From Alkalimonas mucilaginosa (GTDB taxonomy: Bacteria; Pseudomonadota; Gammaproteobacteria; Enterobacterales; Alteromonadaceae): DNA of 64,000 nucleotides. A model generated the notes under the pieces. The model had not been told where the DNA came from and searched no databases. It was given only the letters and a program-made list of their open reading frames with translations. The stretch covers positions 60,050 to 124,049 of the forward strand of contig NZ_JAUGZK010000010.1 of the NCBI RefSeq assembly GCF_036327005.1, given 5' to 3'. Numbering within the stretch: the first letter of the stretch is position 1; every line of letters begins with the position of its first letter. Positions 1 to 9,025 of the stretch are shown piece after piece. A program made the position numbers and the translations under genes.

Positions 1-453
1 CTTGGCTAAAAAATCTCCCAAGGTCAACTCCAAATCGGCATGATCATCAGCCAACAGCTTTTTCCCAAGCTTGTTAAAGCGCACAATATCAAGCAGCATG
101 CCCCAAAATGAAGGGCGAAACAGATTACGTTTTTGGGCAAACAAAGTGGCCAGGCTATTGCCATTGTATTCCAGGCCAGATTGTTGATGTTTCACCGAGA
201 AACTCATCTCTGTCGGCTGAAATGGCACAGAGAGCTCTGCCAAAAAACGGTTGAACAATGGATATGTCCAGTTATTAAAGACGATAAAACCAGTATCCAC
301 CGCTAGTGTCTTTCCTGCTACCTCGACATCCACGGTCGCAGTATGACCGCCCAGATAATCATTGGCTTCAAACAACACCACCTGATGCTGACGCTGCAAC
401 AAATACAACGACATCATACCGGCGATACCACCACCTATTACCGCAATTTTCAT
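1..453 (-). CDS. FAD-dependent amine oxidoreductase, 5' part only
   Basis: The gene runs leftward off the window edge, so only about the first 151 residues are visible. It opens MKIAVIGGGIAGM, a Rossmann dinucleotide-binding motif (GxGxxG), followed by an acidic residue at the end of the second strand (VVLFEAND), as in FAD-binding amine oxidases. The motif GGHTATV and the stretch VDTGFIVFN are typical of the NAD(P)/FAD oxidoreductase that sits in cyclopropane-fatty-acid (cfa)-linked operons of marine gammaproteobacteria. It lies 11 bp downstream of the SnoaL-like gene on the same strand, so it is probably the fourth gene of the photolyase operon. Family assignment is firm; the substrate is unknown. 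Confidence 0.8.
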   Translation of the reverse strand, partial: MKIAVIGGGIAGMMSLYLLQRQHQVVLFEANDYLGGHTATVDVEVAGKTLAVDTGFIVFNNWTYPLFNRFLAELSVPFQPTEMSFSVKHQQSGLEYNGNSLATLFAQKRNLFRPSFWGMLLDIVRFNKLGKKLLADDHADLELTLGDFLAK

Positions 454-464
454 AGGATCCCTTC

Positions 465-893
465 TCAGGCTTGCGCCATTCGTTGCTTTACTTGTTTGGT
501 TGCCCAGCCAATCACTGGCAAATGGCGGTATACCAACTCAGTTAAATCATAATAGTCCCGATGAAAAACAATGCGCCCATCGGCATGCCAGCGCAGCTCT
601 GTGCAACCATCGACTTGAATGGTCTTACCCTTGCCAATGGCTGGGTGAGCGAAGGTCATTTGCCAGCTGATAAAGCCACAATCCCCCTGTTCGCAGTGAG
701 CTTTGGCTTCGAACTTGCAAAAACTCAAACGAGCGTAGGCGTGACTAAAGTAGCGCTCTAGTGCGGTACAGCCCTCCACCTCATGGACCGGATCGACAAA
801 ACGTATCTCCGGGTGATACAGATCCGACAGCCGGTGCAGTTCACTGCTAGTTAAACTATTATAAAAATTTAAAAAAGCTTCCAGTCGCTTCAT
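465..893 (-). CDS. SnoaL/NTF2-like protein
   Basis: A protein of 142 residues starting MKRLEAFLNFY. It has the features of the NTF2-like (SnoaL) fold: an N-terminal helix, a motif around YHPEIRFVDPVHEVEG, then alternating strands ending in VDGCTELRWHADGRIVFHRDYYDL. Such proteins are small cone-shaped barrels that act as enzymes or binding partners; no catalytic role can be assigned. The start at 893 is preferred over one 66 bases upstream because it leaves a 4-bp gap to the photolyase stop codon, whereas the longer form would overlap the photolyase coding sequence. Homologues occur beside photolyase, FAD oxidoreductase and cfa genes in Vibrio and Shewanella (recalled gene order), which suggests a role in membrane or light stress. 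Confidence 0.8.
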   Translation of the reverse strand: MKRLEAFLNFYNSLTSSELHRLSDLYHPEIRFVDPVHEVEGCTALERYFSHAYARLSFCKFEAKAHCEQGDCGFISWQMTFAHPAIGKGKTIQVDGCTELRWHADGRIVFHRDYYDLTELVYRHLPVIGWATKQVKQRMAQA

Positions 894-897
894 ACTA

Positions 898-2310
898 TTA
901 TCCGTTCTGCTGCCTGGCTTGTTGAAACAATGCCAAAGTAACTTGCCGTGCCTGCGCATGGTCCACCACCGGTTTTGGATAGGACTTCACCATAGTGTCT
1001 GAATGCGGCCAGTGGATGTGTTTTGCCGGGCAAGCGGCCAGTGCCGGTAGCCAGGTACGGATAAAGGCACCATCGGGATCAAAGCGCTCACTTTGACTGA
1101 CCGGATTAAAAATCCGGAAGTATGGTGCGGCATCGGTTCCGGTTGAAGCAGCCCACTGCCAACCGCCATTATTGGCAGCAAAGTCACCATCAATTAATTT
1201 GGACATAAAGTAACGCTCGCCCCAACGCCAGTCGATATGCAAATCTTTCACCAAAAAGCTGGCGACGACCATGCGCAAACGATTATGCATCCAGCCGCTT
1301 TGGTTCAGTTGCTGCATGGCTGCATCAACTAAAGGATAACCCGTTTTGCCATCGCACCAGGCCTGAAACAAGGCAGGATCATTGCGCCAGCGAATGGCTG
1401 CGGTATCAGCCTGAAACGGCTGGTGCTTGATAAGATCAGGCCAGGCTACCAAGACATGCTTGTAAAAGTCCCGCCAAATCAGCTCTGATAACCAAACCGA
1501 AGCACCTGAGTCAGCCTGCTGCAAGCTATCACCAGCTTCAAACTGCAACCGCGCAATGCATTGACGTACCGAAAGAGCACCTAATGCCAGATAAGGAGAC
1601 AATCTGGAAGTGGCATCCAGGGCTGGAAAATCACGCCTCTTTTGGTAATCTTGCACACGTTGCTGGCAATAGTTACGCAATTGCGACAACAAGGTGTCTT
1701 GCACCACTGGCCAGGCGGCAGAACTGTGATCACCAGGCTGCATCACAGCCAGTGCTAATGAGGGTATGCGAAGCGTTGGCTGCGCCTTGGGCCTGGGCAG
1801 TACTGTGACACCTTGTTCGGCAAAACGCTGCAGCCAACGTTTTTTAAACGGAGTAAACACCTGATACATAGCACCACTACCAGTGACAAAGCTGCCCGGT
1901 GCAAAGCCACACTGACGATCGCACTGCCACCAGCCAACACCCTGCTCTGCCAGCCATTGCTGCAGCATCTGATCACGCTGCTGCTCCCGCAGTTCGTATT
2001 CCTGCTCACTGTATACGGTATCAATTCCCAGTGGTAATAATGCAGTAAATACCGATTGCAATGCCCGATAATCGGTACCCTCAACCAGCAGCAAAGGTAC
2101 TCCCAAAGCTGCCAGTTCGAGCTTTAATGCCTCTGCGCGGCGCCGGATCAGATCTTGTTTCATCGGAGCCATATCATGCTGCTGCCAACTCTTGGGGCAA
2201 GCCACAAACAGGGCCATGGTTGGCCCCTGCTCCATTGCTGCCAACAGCGCAGCATTATCGTAGGTACGTAAATCTGAGCGAAACCATACCAACTGCACGT
2301 TTTGCGTCAT
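898..2310 (-). CDS. phrB: deoxyribodipyrimidine photolyase
   Basis: A 470-residue class I CPD photolyase, the usual length (E. coli PhrB 472). The N-terminal antenna domain begins QLVWFRSDLRTYDNAAL. The C-terminal FAD domain contains the hallmark stretches SELIWRDFYKHVL, GWMHNRLRM, and a block from IDGDFAANNGGWQWAASTG to PYFRIFNP, which carries FAD-binding and electron-transfer tryptophan positions. It repairs cyclobutane pyrimidine dimers using blue light. The gene is 1 bp downstream of the DUF523/DUF1722 gene and 4 bp upstream of the SnoaL-like gene, a tight operon. The same pairing (ybgA-phrB) is found in E. coli. Confidence 0.96.
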   Translation of the reverse strand: MTQNVQLVWFRSDLRTYDNAALLAAMEQGPTMALFVACPKSWQQHDMAPMKQDLIRRRAEALKLELAALGVPLLLVEGTDYRALQSVFTALLPLGIDTVYSEQEYELREQQRDQMLQQWLAEQGVGWWQCDRQCGFAPGSFVTGSGAMYQVFTPFKKRWLQRFAEQGVTVLPRPKAQPTLRIPSLALAVMQPGDHSSAAWPVVQDTLLSQLRNYCQQRVQDYQKRRDFPALDATSRLSPYLALGALSVRQCIARLQFEAGDSLQQADSGASVWLSELIWRDFYKHVLVAWPDLIKHQPFQADTAAIRWRNDPALFQAWCDGKTGYPLVDAAMQQLNQSGWMHNRLRMVVASFLVKDLHIDWRWGERYFMSKLIDGDFAANNGGWQWAASTGTDAAPYFRIFNPVSQSERFDPDGAFIRTWLPALAACPAKHIHWPHSDTMVKSYPKPVVDHAQARQVTLALFQQARQQNG

Positions 2311-2311
2311 A

Positions 2312-3253
2312 TTACCCCCGCAAACCTAATGCTTCCGGATAGGGCTGCAAGTAGGTTTGCGCAGCCAGATACGGGTGTTCAAAACGAGTCAAATGGTGTT
2401 GTAACAATGTCAAGGGTGCCATCAATGGCAGATGACCTACTCGGAAGCGATCAATCAAACTGCTCAACTCCTGTCGCTCTTTTGCGGTTAAGTGCTTTTT
2501 AAAAAAGCCCTGCAGGTGCTGCAGCACATTGGCATGCGTTTTTCGACTGCAAGGCTGTTTCAAGGCATGCATCAAATCCAGCAGGTAACGTTGTTTCAGC
2601 GCTCCGGGTTCAAACAGCCGTGCCTGAGCGACCAAGCGACCAAGCTCACGGTAAGCTGAAGGGCTGTGCGCCATAATCAGGAACTTGTATCGGCTGTGAA
2701 AGGCCACCAGGGCACCGACGCTAAAGCCACTTCTGCACAGCTGCTGATAATCATGACAGGCAAAAATACGGGTGATAAAACTCTCTCGTAACTCCGTATC
2801 GTGCAAGCGACCATCTTCTTCCACCGGCAACCAGGGATAACGCTGCATCAGCTCACGGGTAAACAAACCTACCCCGGCTTTTCCCAGTTGATGGCCTTCT
2901 TCAGTGAATAGACGTACCCGCTCCATACCACAGCTAGGCGATTTAGCACAAACCACAAAGCCAGATAGCTGCTCCATCGTCGGCAGCACCTGATCGGTGT
3001 AGTCAAGCATAGCCTGGGTGTAATCACGACTTGCGTCTTTGACCTGTACCAGGTGAATATCACCGTGGCTTTTTTTCAGCAATCGAATAGGTGGCCTGGG
3101 TGTGCCAAGACCAATGGCATTTTCCGGACACACAGCCTGGTAACGCACAAACGGCTGCAACTGAGTCAAACAAAAATCTGAGGCTTTATGACCTCCGTCA
3201 TATCGAACCTTTTGCCCCAACAGACAGGCACTGATGCCAATGGCTAATTGCAT
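2312..3253 (-). CDS. DUF523 and DUF1722 (YbgA-like) protein
   Basis: A 313-residue two-domain protein. Residues about 5-150 match DUF523: ISACLLGQKVRYDGGHK near the start, CPE about 35 residues later, then KSPSCGMERVRLF; the conserved cysteines suggest a metal- or cluster-binding site. Residues about 180-300 match DUF1722/YbgA, with FLIMAHSPSAYRELGRLVA. In E. coli YbgA is encoded directly upstream of phrB, as here. The biochemical function is not established; recent work links DUF523 to tRNA 2-thiouridine chemistry (TudS), but this fusion is not clearly the same enzyme. It is the first gene of the operon, and a candidate stress-sigma promoter lies 32-58 bases upstream of its ATG. Confidence 0.88.
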   Translation of the reverse strand: MQLAIGISACLLGQKVRYDGGHKASDFCLTQLQPFVRYQAVCPENAIGLGTPRPPIRLLKKSHGDIHLVQVKDASRDYTQAMLDYTDQVLPTMEQLSGFVVCAKSPSCGMERVRLFTEEGHQLGKAGVGLFTRELMQRYPWLPVEEDGRLHDTELRESFITRIFACHDYQQLCRSGFSVGALVAFHSRYKFLIMAHSPSAYRELGRLVAQARLFEPGALKQRYLLDLMHALKQPCSRKTHANVLQHLQGFFKKHLTAKERQELSSLIDRFRVGHLPLMAPLTLLQHHLTRFEHPYLAAQTYLQPYPEALGLRG

Positions 3254-3284
3254 GCAGATTTCTCACTAAATTGGATAGATTTTG

Positions 3285-3311
3285 ATACAGCACTGACCAA
3301 GTATTGGATCA
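3285..3311 (-). promoter_or_regulatory. candidate ECF sigma (RpoE/ChrR-type) promoter
   Basis: On the minus strand there is TGATCC, 17 bases, then GTAT, ending 31 bases before the ATG of the DUF523/DUF1722 gene. TGATCC is the -35 consensus of the singlet-oxygen-responsive ECF sigma factor that ChrR controls. Its known targets include photolyase, cfa and the associated oxidoreductase genes, which fits this operon. The -10 match and spacing are approximate, so this is a prediction from two short motifs plus context. Confidence 0.5.
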
Positions 3312-3417
3312 GCGGCCCGGGAAAAAGAATAGCGACTGCTCAATCATTCAACAAGAAGGGAACTACCGTGACCAGCAACATAATCTCAGCCCAAATGATG
3401 AACATGCTGGCATAAAG

Positions 3418-3443
3418 CAAAGCCCTGATGAGTCAGGGCTTTG
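3418..3443 (-). terminator. terminator-like hairpin after ihfA
   Basis: An 11-bp perfect inverted repeat (CAAAGCCCTGA / TCAGGGCTTTG) with a TGAG loop, 14 bp beyond the ihfA stop codon. The T-tract on the minus strand is weak (GCTTTATG), so termination efficiency is uncertain. The rest of the 200-bp gap up to the divergent photolyase operon promoter shows no gene. Confidence 0.7.
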
Positions 3444-3456
3444 TGATGGAATACAA

Positions 3457-3753
3457 TCAGAGCTTACTGGTACCTTCTTCAACCCTGGACTTTAACTTCT
3501 GTCCGGGACGGAAGGTCACCACACAACGGGCTGAGATAGGAATATCTTCACCGGTTTTCGGATTACGACCAGGGCGCTCATTCTTGACACGAAGATCAAA
3601 GTTACCAAAGCCAGACAACTTTACTTGCTCACCGGCTTCCAGAGCCGAGCGGATCTCTTCAAAAAAAGCTTCTACAATAAGTTTGGCATCACGCTTGCTC
3701 ACCCCATATTTGGTAAACAATCGCTCTGCGATATCTGCTTTGGTCAGTGCCAT
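3457..3753 (-). CDS. ihfA: integration host factor subunit alpha
   Basis: A 98-residue HU/IHF-family DNA-bending protein. MALTKADIAERLFTKYGVSKRDAK and the beta-arm segment RPGRNPKTGEDIPISAR match IhfA; the arm carries the proline (NPKTG) that intercalates into the minor groove. The C-terminal FRPGQKLKSRVE is also diagnostic of the alpha rather than the beta subunit. The protein pairs with IhfB to bend DNA in replication, recombination and transcription. It follows pheT with a 2-bp gap, reproducing the conserved pheS-pheT-ihfA operon. Confidence 0.97.
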   Translation of the reverse strand: MALTKADIAERLFTKYGVSKRDAKLIVEAFFEEIRSALEAGEQVKLSGFGNFDLRVKNERPGRNPKTGEDIPISARCVVTFRPGQKLKSRVEEGTSKL

Positions 3754-3755
3754 GA

Positions 3756-6143
3756 TTAATCCCTCAGCGTTGCATTGAACTCATTTTTCAGCGCTGCTAC
3801 CACCTGATCAACAACCTGCTGGATGTCTTTGTCTTCAAGGGTTCGCGCACTATCCTGTAACGTCAAAGCGATGGCGAGAGACTTGTAACCATCGGCCACA
3901 CCCTGCCCGCTATACACGTCAAATAATTTTAGGCCAACCAGTTGATTTCCGCCAACTTTTTTTATAGTAGCAAGAATATCAGCAAAACGCACATCCGATT
4001 TTACCACTACAGCCAAATCACGGCGGTTCGCCGGGTAACGGGAAAGCTCCTGGCTTTGCACGATGGCACGCCCACCAAGCGCGGACAGCTCAAGCTCAAA
4101 CAGGTAACACTTGCCTTTCACACCCAGCTTTCGCTCGGCTTCTGGATGCAAGGCCCCAACCCAGCCAACATGCTGGCCCTGACAACGGATCTCGGCAGTT
4201 TGGCCTGGGTGCAGTGCCGAATGCTCACCCGGTACAAATTCAAAGCGTTCTGAGGCAGAAGTGCTGGCCAACAAAGCTTCTACATCGCCTTTGGCATCAT
4301 AAAAGTCGTAAGGACGCTCCGTCATATTCCATTGCCCTTGACCGACAGAGCCCACCAGCACAGCACCCAGCACTGGTACCTGACGGATGCCATTTTCCGC
4401 AGCTGCATCCGGCACAAACTTCAGGCCTGATTCAAACAGCCGCAGCTGCAGTTGCTGCCTGTTTTGGTTTGCTAACACAGTTTGCAGCAACCCAGGCCAG
4501 GTGCTTAATCGCATCGCAGACATATCGACTGAAATAGGATTTGGCAGCACCAGGGCGCTGACCCCGGGATACAACAGCTGCTGCACTTTGGGGTCAACAA
4601 AACTGTAGGTGATGGCTTCCTGATACCCTCTGTCAACCAGCATCTGCCGCAACTGACTGAGTGAAATCTCAGCTTCAGAGAAACGGCGCATAGTTAAACG
4701 AGCATTTGGTGCCTCATTCGGGATCTGATTGTAACCATAGACCCTGGCTACCTCTTCAATCAGATCTTCGGCTATCGCCAAATCAAAGCGCCAGGATGGG
4801 GTCGAAACCTGCCAGCCTTCAGCCATAGTCTGAACATCAAGCCCCAACTGACGTAAAATACGTTCAACAGTGCTGGCTTCAATGGCAATACCCAGTAACT
4901 TGGTAAGGTGGGCAGCAGTCAGATTGATCTGATTAGCAGCTGGCAGATGCGATTCACTGACGGCCTCCACCACAGGACCGGCTTCACCGCCCACGATCTC
5001 AAGCAGTAAGGCGGTAGCACGCTCCATCGCCTTGCGCTGCAGCTGTGGATCAACACCGCGCTCATAACGGTGTGAGGCATCGGTATGCAAACCATATTGA
5101 CGCGCTTTACCCGCCATCGCTGCAGGCGCAAAAAAGGCACTTTCTAAAAATATGTCACGGCTGTGTTCGGTAACACCGCTATGCAAGCCACCAAAAATAC
5201 CAGCCATCGCCAGAGGCTTGTGCTGATCGGCAATCAGCAGCGTACCGGGCAATAAGGTTACTTCAGACTCATCCAGTAAAACCAGTTTTTCATCAGCCTT
5301 GGCATAACGGACTTGAATATCCCCTTCGATCTTGGCTAAATCAAAGGCATGCATCGGGTGTCCAAGTTCCAGCAGGACAAAATTGGTCACATCAACCACA
5401 GGGTCAATTGAGCGCACACCGCAACGACGCAATTTTTCTACCAGCCAGAGCGGGCTTTGCACTCCTGGATTGATATTGCGAATCACCCGGCCCAGATAAC
5501 GTGGGCAGGCTTCCGGCGCCAACAGCTTGATCTGACGCTGCTCATCATGAGCTGGCGCCACTGCGTTGTACTCAGGAGTCTGAAAATCCAGAGCATTCAG
5601 CACCGCGACTTCCCGCGCCAAACCAAGTATCCCCAAGCAATCTGCCCGGTTAGGCGTTAAATCCACTTCGATGCTGACATCATCCAACTGCAGGTATTGG
5701 CGAATATCCTGGCCAATAGGCGCGTCGGCGGGCAACTCAAGAATGCCATCAGACTCTTCTGCCATACCCAGCTCAGATAAAGAGCACAGCATGCCCATGG
5801 ATGGCTGACCACGCAGTTTGGCTTTTTTAATTTTAAAATCACCCGGTAATACAGCACCTACTTTAGCCACCGCGACTTTCAGGCCAAGTCGGCAGTTGCT
5901 GGCGCCACAGACAATATCCAGCAACTCCTCATCGCCGACATTCACCTTAGTCACCTGCAGCTTATCGGCGTCCGGATGCTGCGCACAGGCCACAACCTCG
6001 CCAACTACCACACCGCTAAAATCTCCCGCGACCGCAGTAACCGCATCCACTTCCAGCCCGGCCATCGACAACTGTTCAGACAGCAGCTCCGAACTCACTG
6101 CCGGATTGACCCATTCACGTAACCAACTTTCACTAAACTTCAT
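3756..6143 (-). CDS. pheT: phenylalanyl-tRNA synthetase beta subunit
   Basis: 795 residues, the same length as E. coli PheT. It has an N-terminal tRNA-binding (EMAP-like) domain around residues 40-150, with HPDADKLQVTKVNVG and DIVCGASNCR. The B3/B4 editing region (about 210-370) and B5 domain follow, then a catalytic-like core and a C-terminal ferredoxin-fold anticodon-binding domain (SRYPANRRDLAVVV). It forms the (alpha-beta)2 enzyme with PheS, charges tRNA-Phe and edits mischarged tyrosine. An AGGA ribosome site precedes the ATG by about 9 bases. The gap to pheS is 15 bp. Confidence 0.97.
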   Translation of the reverse strand: MKFSESWLREWVNPAVSSELLSEQLSMAGLEVDAVTAVAGDFSGVVVGEVVACAQHPDADKLQVTKVNVGDEELLDIVCGASNCRLGLKVAVAKVGAVLPGDFKIKKAKLRGQPSMGMLCSLSELGMAEESDGILELPADAPIGQDIRQYLQLDDVSIEVDLTPNRADCLGILGLAREVAVLNALDFQTPEYNAVAPAHDEQRQIKLLAPEACPRYLGRVIRNINPGVQSPLWLVEKLRRCGVRSIDPVVDVTNFVLLELGHPMHAFDLAKIEGDIQVRYAKADEKLVLLDESEVTLLPGTLLIADQHKPLAMAGIFGGLHSGVTEHSRDIFLESAFFAPAAMAGKARQYGLHTDASHRYERGVDPQLQRKAMERATALLLEIVGGEAGPVVEAVSESHLPAANQINLTAAHLTKLLGIAIEASTVERILRQLGLDVQTMAEGWQVSTPSWRFDLAIAEDLIEEVARVYGYNQIPNEAPNARLTMRRFSEAEISLSQLRQMLVDRGYQEAITYSFVDPKVQQLLYPGVSALVLPNPISVDMSAMRLSTWPGLLQTVLANQNRQQLQLRLFESGLKFVPDAAAENGIRQVPVLGAVLVGSVGQGQWNMTERPYDFYDAKGDVEALLASTSASERFEFVPGEHSALHPGQTAEIRCQGQHVGWVGALHPEAERKLGVKGKCYLFELELSALGGRAIVQSQELSRYPANRRDLAVVVKSDVRFADILATIKKVGGNQLVGLKLFDVYSGQGVADGYKSLAIALTLQDSARTLEDKDIQQVVDQVVAALKNEFNATLRD

Positions 6144-6158
6144 GTCAATCGATCCTGC

Positions 6159-7139
6159 TTATCTGAACTGTTTAAGGAAACGTACATCATTTTCGAAGAA
6201 CGAGCGCAAGTCTGTCACACCGTAGCGCAACATGGCTAAACGCTCTACGCCCATGCCAAAAGCAAAGCCACTGTATTTAGTTGGGTCAATGCCAACCGAC
6301 TTTAGTACATTCGGATGGACCATGCCGCAACCCAGCACTTCCAGCCATTTGCCATTTTTGCCCATCACATCCACCTCTGCCGAAGGCTCGGTAAAAGGAA
6401 AAAAGGATGGCCTAAAACGTACCTGCAATTCTTGCTCGAAGAAGTTCTGCAAAAAGTCATGCAAAATACCTTTCAGCTCGGTGAAACTAACATCGGTATC
6501 CACCATCAAGCCTTCCACCTGATGGAACATCGGGGTATGGGTTTGATCGTAATCATTGCGATACACCCGCCCCGGTGAAATGATGCGCAGTGGTGGTGCT
6601 TCAACTTCCATCGTGCGAATTTGCACACCTGAGGTCTGGGTACGCAGCATTAATTTTGGATTAAAATAAAAGGTATCATGATCAGCACGTGCCGGGTGAT
6701 GCTCCGGAATATTCAGCGCGTCAAAGTTATGAAAATCGTCTTCAATTTCGGGGCCTTGCTTGACACTGAATCCAAGCTCAGCAAAAAAGCTTTCAATGCG
6801 CTGAATGGTACGGGTCACCGGATGCAAACCACCCATCTCCAGGCTTCGGCCCGGCAACGTTACGTCGATGCGCTCATTGGCCAGCTTCTCGGCCAGTTGA
6901 GCTTGCTGCAACTGATCACGTTTGTCGTTGAGCGCCTGCTGCACTTGCTGTTTTAACTCATTAATGTGCTGACCGGCAACTTTACGCTGCTCTGGATCCA
7001 TAGCGCCTAACGACTTCAGCAGCTCGGTGATCCGGCCTTTTTTGCCCATATAATCCACCCGCACCTGCTCCAGGCCAGCAATATCCTTGCTTGCCTGAAT
7101 GGCCTGGGTGGCTTGTTCTAACAATGCATTCAGCTCCAT
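6159..7139 (-). CDS. pheS: phenylalanyl-tRNA synthetase alpha subunit
   Basis: 326 residues (E. coli 327). An N-terminal coiled coil for tRNA contact (residues about 1-90) precedes the class II catalytic core. Motif 2 lies near RVYRNDYDQTHTPMFHQVEGL and motif 3 near FAFGMGVERLAMLRYG. It activates phenylalanine with ATP and transfers it to tRNA-Phe as part of the heterotetramer with PheT. No rplT or pheM leader peptide gene is present upstream; hda ends only 32 bp before it. The attenuation control known in E. coli is therefore unlikely to be conserved in the same form. Confidence 0.97.
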   Translation of the reverse strand: MELNALLEQATQAIQASKDIAGLEQVRVDYMGKKGRITELLKSLGAMDPEQRKVAGQHINELKQQVQQALNDKRDQLQQAQLAEKLANERIDVTLPGRSLEMGGLHPVTRTIQRIESFFAELGFSVKQGPEIEDDFHNFDALNIPEHHPARADHDTFYFNPKLMLRTQTSGVQIRTMEVEAPPLRIISPGRVYRNDYDQTHTPMFHQVEGLMVDTDVSFTELKGILHDFLQNFFEQELQVRFRPSFFPFTEPSAEVDVMGKNGKWLEVLGCGMVHPNVLKSVGIDPTKYSGFAFGMGVERLAMLRYGVTDLRSFFENDVRFLKQFR

Positions 7140-7171
7140 CGTTTCCTCAGCTCACTCAAATCAAAATGGTT

Positions 7172-7876
7172 TCAATCGTCATCGGCCAGTACCGTCTTGA
7201 CGAATGGAATAGTAATCTTACGTTGGTGCACAATGGATGCCTGATCAAGCTGATCCAAAATTGCCACCAAAGCACGGATGTCGCGTTGTTGCCGGTTTAG
7301 CAAATAACGTGCTACTTCACTGGGTAGTTCGATACCCCGCACATGAGCTTTCAGCTGCAACAGCCGTTGCTTTTCGCTGTCACTCAGCAACCGCAACTGA
7401 AAACTGGTGCAGGCCTGTAGTCTGGAAACCAAATCAGCCAACCGGAACCCCAGTTGCATCGGAGGCTCATTTGCTACAATAATCAGACACTTACCTTGCT
7501 CTGCCATCCGGTTGTACAAATCAAAGACTGCCGTCTGCCAACTCAAATCGCCGGCAATAGCCTGAATGTTGTCCAGACAGACCAAGTCCAGATGCTCCAG
7601 ATCATCCAGCACCCTGGCATCCAGTTGCTGCACATGCTCCAGTGCCAGCAACTGGCTGGTTAAGCCCATCTCTTGCGCCTGCACACAGGCAGCATACAAT
7701 AAATGCGATTTGCCACAGCCACTGGCACCGAAAAGGTACAAGGGGGCTTTACCGGCCGGTTCGGCCAAATAGTGACGAATGTAATCAACCGCCGGATGCG
7801 CTGTACTGCTGTAAAAGCTATCCAGTGTTTCATCTTCCGGCAAAGTGACCGGCAATGTAAATTGGGTTGGCTGCAT
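7172..7876 (-). CDS. hda: DnaA regulatory inactivator Hda
   Basis: A 234-residue AAA+ protein closely resembling DnaA domain III. The N-terminus carries a sliding-clamp-binding motif (QFTLPV), used to dock on the DNA-loaded beta clamp. A Walker A motif follows (GASGCGKSHLLYAAC), then Walker B (LVCLDNIQAI) and the C-terminal stretch SIVHQRKITIPFVK, characteristic of Hda. It stimulates hydrolysis of DnaA-bound ATP after replication starts and so prevents re-initiation. The start codon abuts the stop codon of the upstream DUF2066 gene, indicating co-translation. Confidence 0.93.
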   Translation of the reverse strand: MQPTQFTLPVTLPEDETLDSFYSSTAHPAVDYIRHYLAEPAGKAPLYLFGASGCGKSHLLYAACVQAQEMGLTSQLLALEHVQQLDARVLDDLEHLDLVCLDNIQAIAGDLSWQTAVFDLYNRMAEQGKCLIIVANEPPMQLGFRLADLVSRLQACTSFQLRLLSDSEKQRLLQLKAHVRGIELPSEVARYLLNRQQRDIRALVAILDQLDQASIVHQRKITIPFVKTVLADDD

Positions 7877-8980
7877 CTATGGGGATTCAAACCGTAACAG
7901 AATCGCATCGGACGATTGTACCGCTGGCGGCAACAAACTCATGGCACCTGAAGCCGGGGAAGGTGTCAGCAGCGACAGTCTCGGCTCAAGCGCTAGTAAC
8001 GCCATAAACTCCGGTCGTGCAATGGCTAATTGCAACTCCAGCTGCAACCACTGTCCGGACCACTGCTGCAAGTCCAGTCGTTCAACTCCTGGCAGCCGGC
8101 TCATTAGCCGCTGCAACTGCACCCAATCGGCCCAGCTTGCTACCCCACTTACTTGCAGGTTAAGCAGCTCACTTTGCTCTGTATAGCGCACAGCATAGCG
8201 CTCTGCCAATTGGTTGGCTAAATCATCTACCCATTGCTCAGCCAGATCGGTTAGCTCGGTAGCTTGCAACTCAAAGCGATCCACCCGCCCTTGCTGGTCC
8301 AACTGCCAGTACAGTTGGTACTGCACTCCAGATTCACCTTGCTGCTCACTCAACTGAGCTGTAATAATAAGATCCGCTTGATAACGCACACTGGCACTGC
8401 GTATTTGTTGCCAGAAGCCTGCCCAGACATCGGTTTCATTCAGGCTAAGTAAGTCTTCCATATCGTACAAAGGCCAGACCAACGGCAGCATCCGCTCTGT
8501 GGCCTGCTGCTGTACCGCAACAATCAATTCATGCTGACGCTGATTTACAAACTGTCGGCCACGACTATCCTGCGCCACTAACCAAATCAGGCTCTGTGGC
8601 CGCCGGCTGTCCCAAATAGGTAATTGATGTTCGCGAAACAGCTGCTGAATTTTTTGTTGATCTATCAACACCCGAACTCCAGCTCCCTGCTCTGTCCGTA
8701 TGGCCTCAAATTGTTTCACATAGGTGTTAGCACGCTGACGCTCTTGCTGTATGGCCGGGTGAGACAACACCTGAGGATCCACCGAAACTCTTCGTACCAC
8801 TTGCTCGAAAGCGGCCCGTTGCCATTGCTGGCGCGACTGCTCAGCAGAGACATCAGCACTGTACAGATGGTTTGTTTGCTCAGCCCAGGCGCTGCCATAC
8901 CCTAGGCCTGACAGGCACAATAAGAACACCAGAGCCATGGTACGCCATCCACTGCGCTTTGCTTGAAACTGCATTGCCAT
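7877..8980 (-). CDS. DUF2066 family exported protein
   Basis: A 367-residue protein with an N-terminal signal peptide (hydrophobic TMALVFLLCLSGLGYGSAWA, probable cleavage after AWA). The body matches the DUF2066 pattern: AFEQVVRRVSVDP, then YVKQFEA, then DSRRPQSLIWLVAQD, with a second region of repeated beta segments. Function is unknown. Members are often encoded beside hda and purine genes in Alteromonadales and Vibrionales. The start at 8980 is chosen because GAGG lies 6 bases upstream. A longer GTG start at 9007 would fall inside the purC terminator hairpin and is unlikely. Confidence 0.8.
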   Translation of the reverse strand: MAMQFQAKRSGWRTMALVFLLCLSGLGYGSAWAEQTNHLYSADVSAEQSRQQWQRAAFEQVVRRVSVDPQVLSHPAIQQERQRANTYVKQFEAIRTEQGAGVRVLIDQQKIQQLFREHQLPIWDSRRPQSLIWLVAQDSRGRQFVNQRQHELIVAVQQQATERMLPLVWPLYDMEDLLSLNETDVWAGFWQQIRSASVRYQADLIITAQLSEQQGESGVQYQLYWQLDQQGRVDRFELQATELTDLAEQWVDDLANQLAERYAVRYTEQSELLNLQVSGVASWADWVQLQRLMSRLPGVERLDLQQWSGQWLQLELQLAIARPEFMALLALEPRLSLLTPSPASGAMSLLPPAVQSSDAILLRFESP

Positions 8981-8999
8981 TGGCTGCCTCATACGTGAT

Positions 9000-9020
9000 A
9001 AAGCCACCAGACGGTGGCTT
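9000..9020 (-). terminator. terminator after purC
   Basis: An 8-bp stem (AAGCCACC / GGTGGCTT) with a GTCT loop, 5 bp past the purC stop codon. It is followed on the minus strand by a short T-rich run (TTTAT). It separates the dapA-bamC-purC unit from the DUF2066-hda unit. Confidence 0.65.
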
Positions 9021-9025
9021 ACGAA

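Noticed and set aside
8981..9007. Longer GTG start for the DUF2066 protein
   Set aside because: The codon lies inside the purC terminator stem; a well-placed GAGG supports the ATG at 8980.
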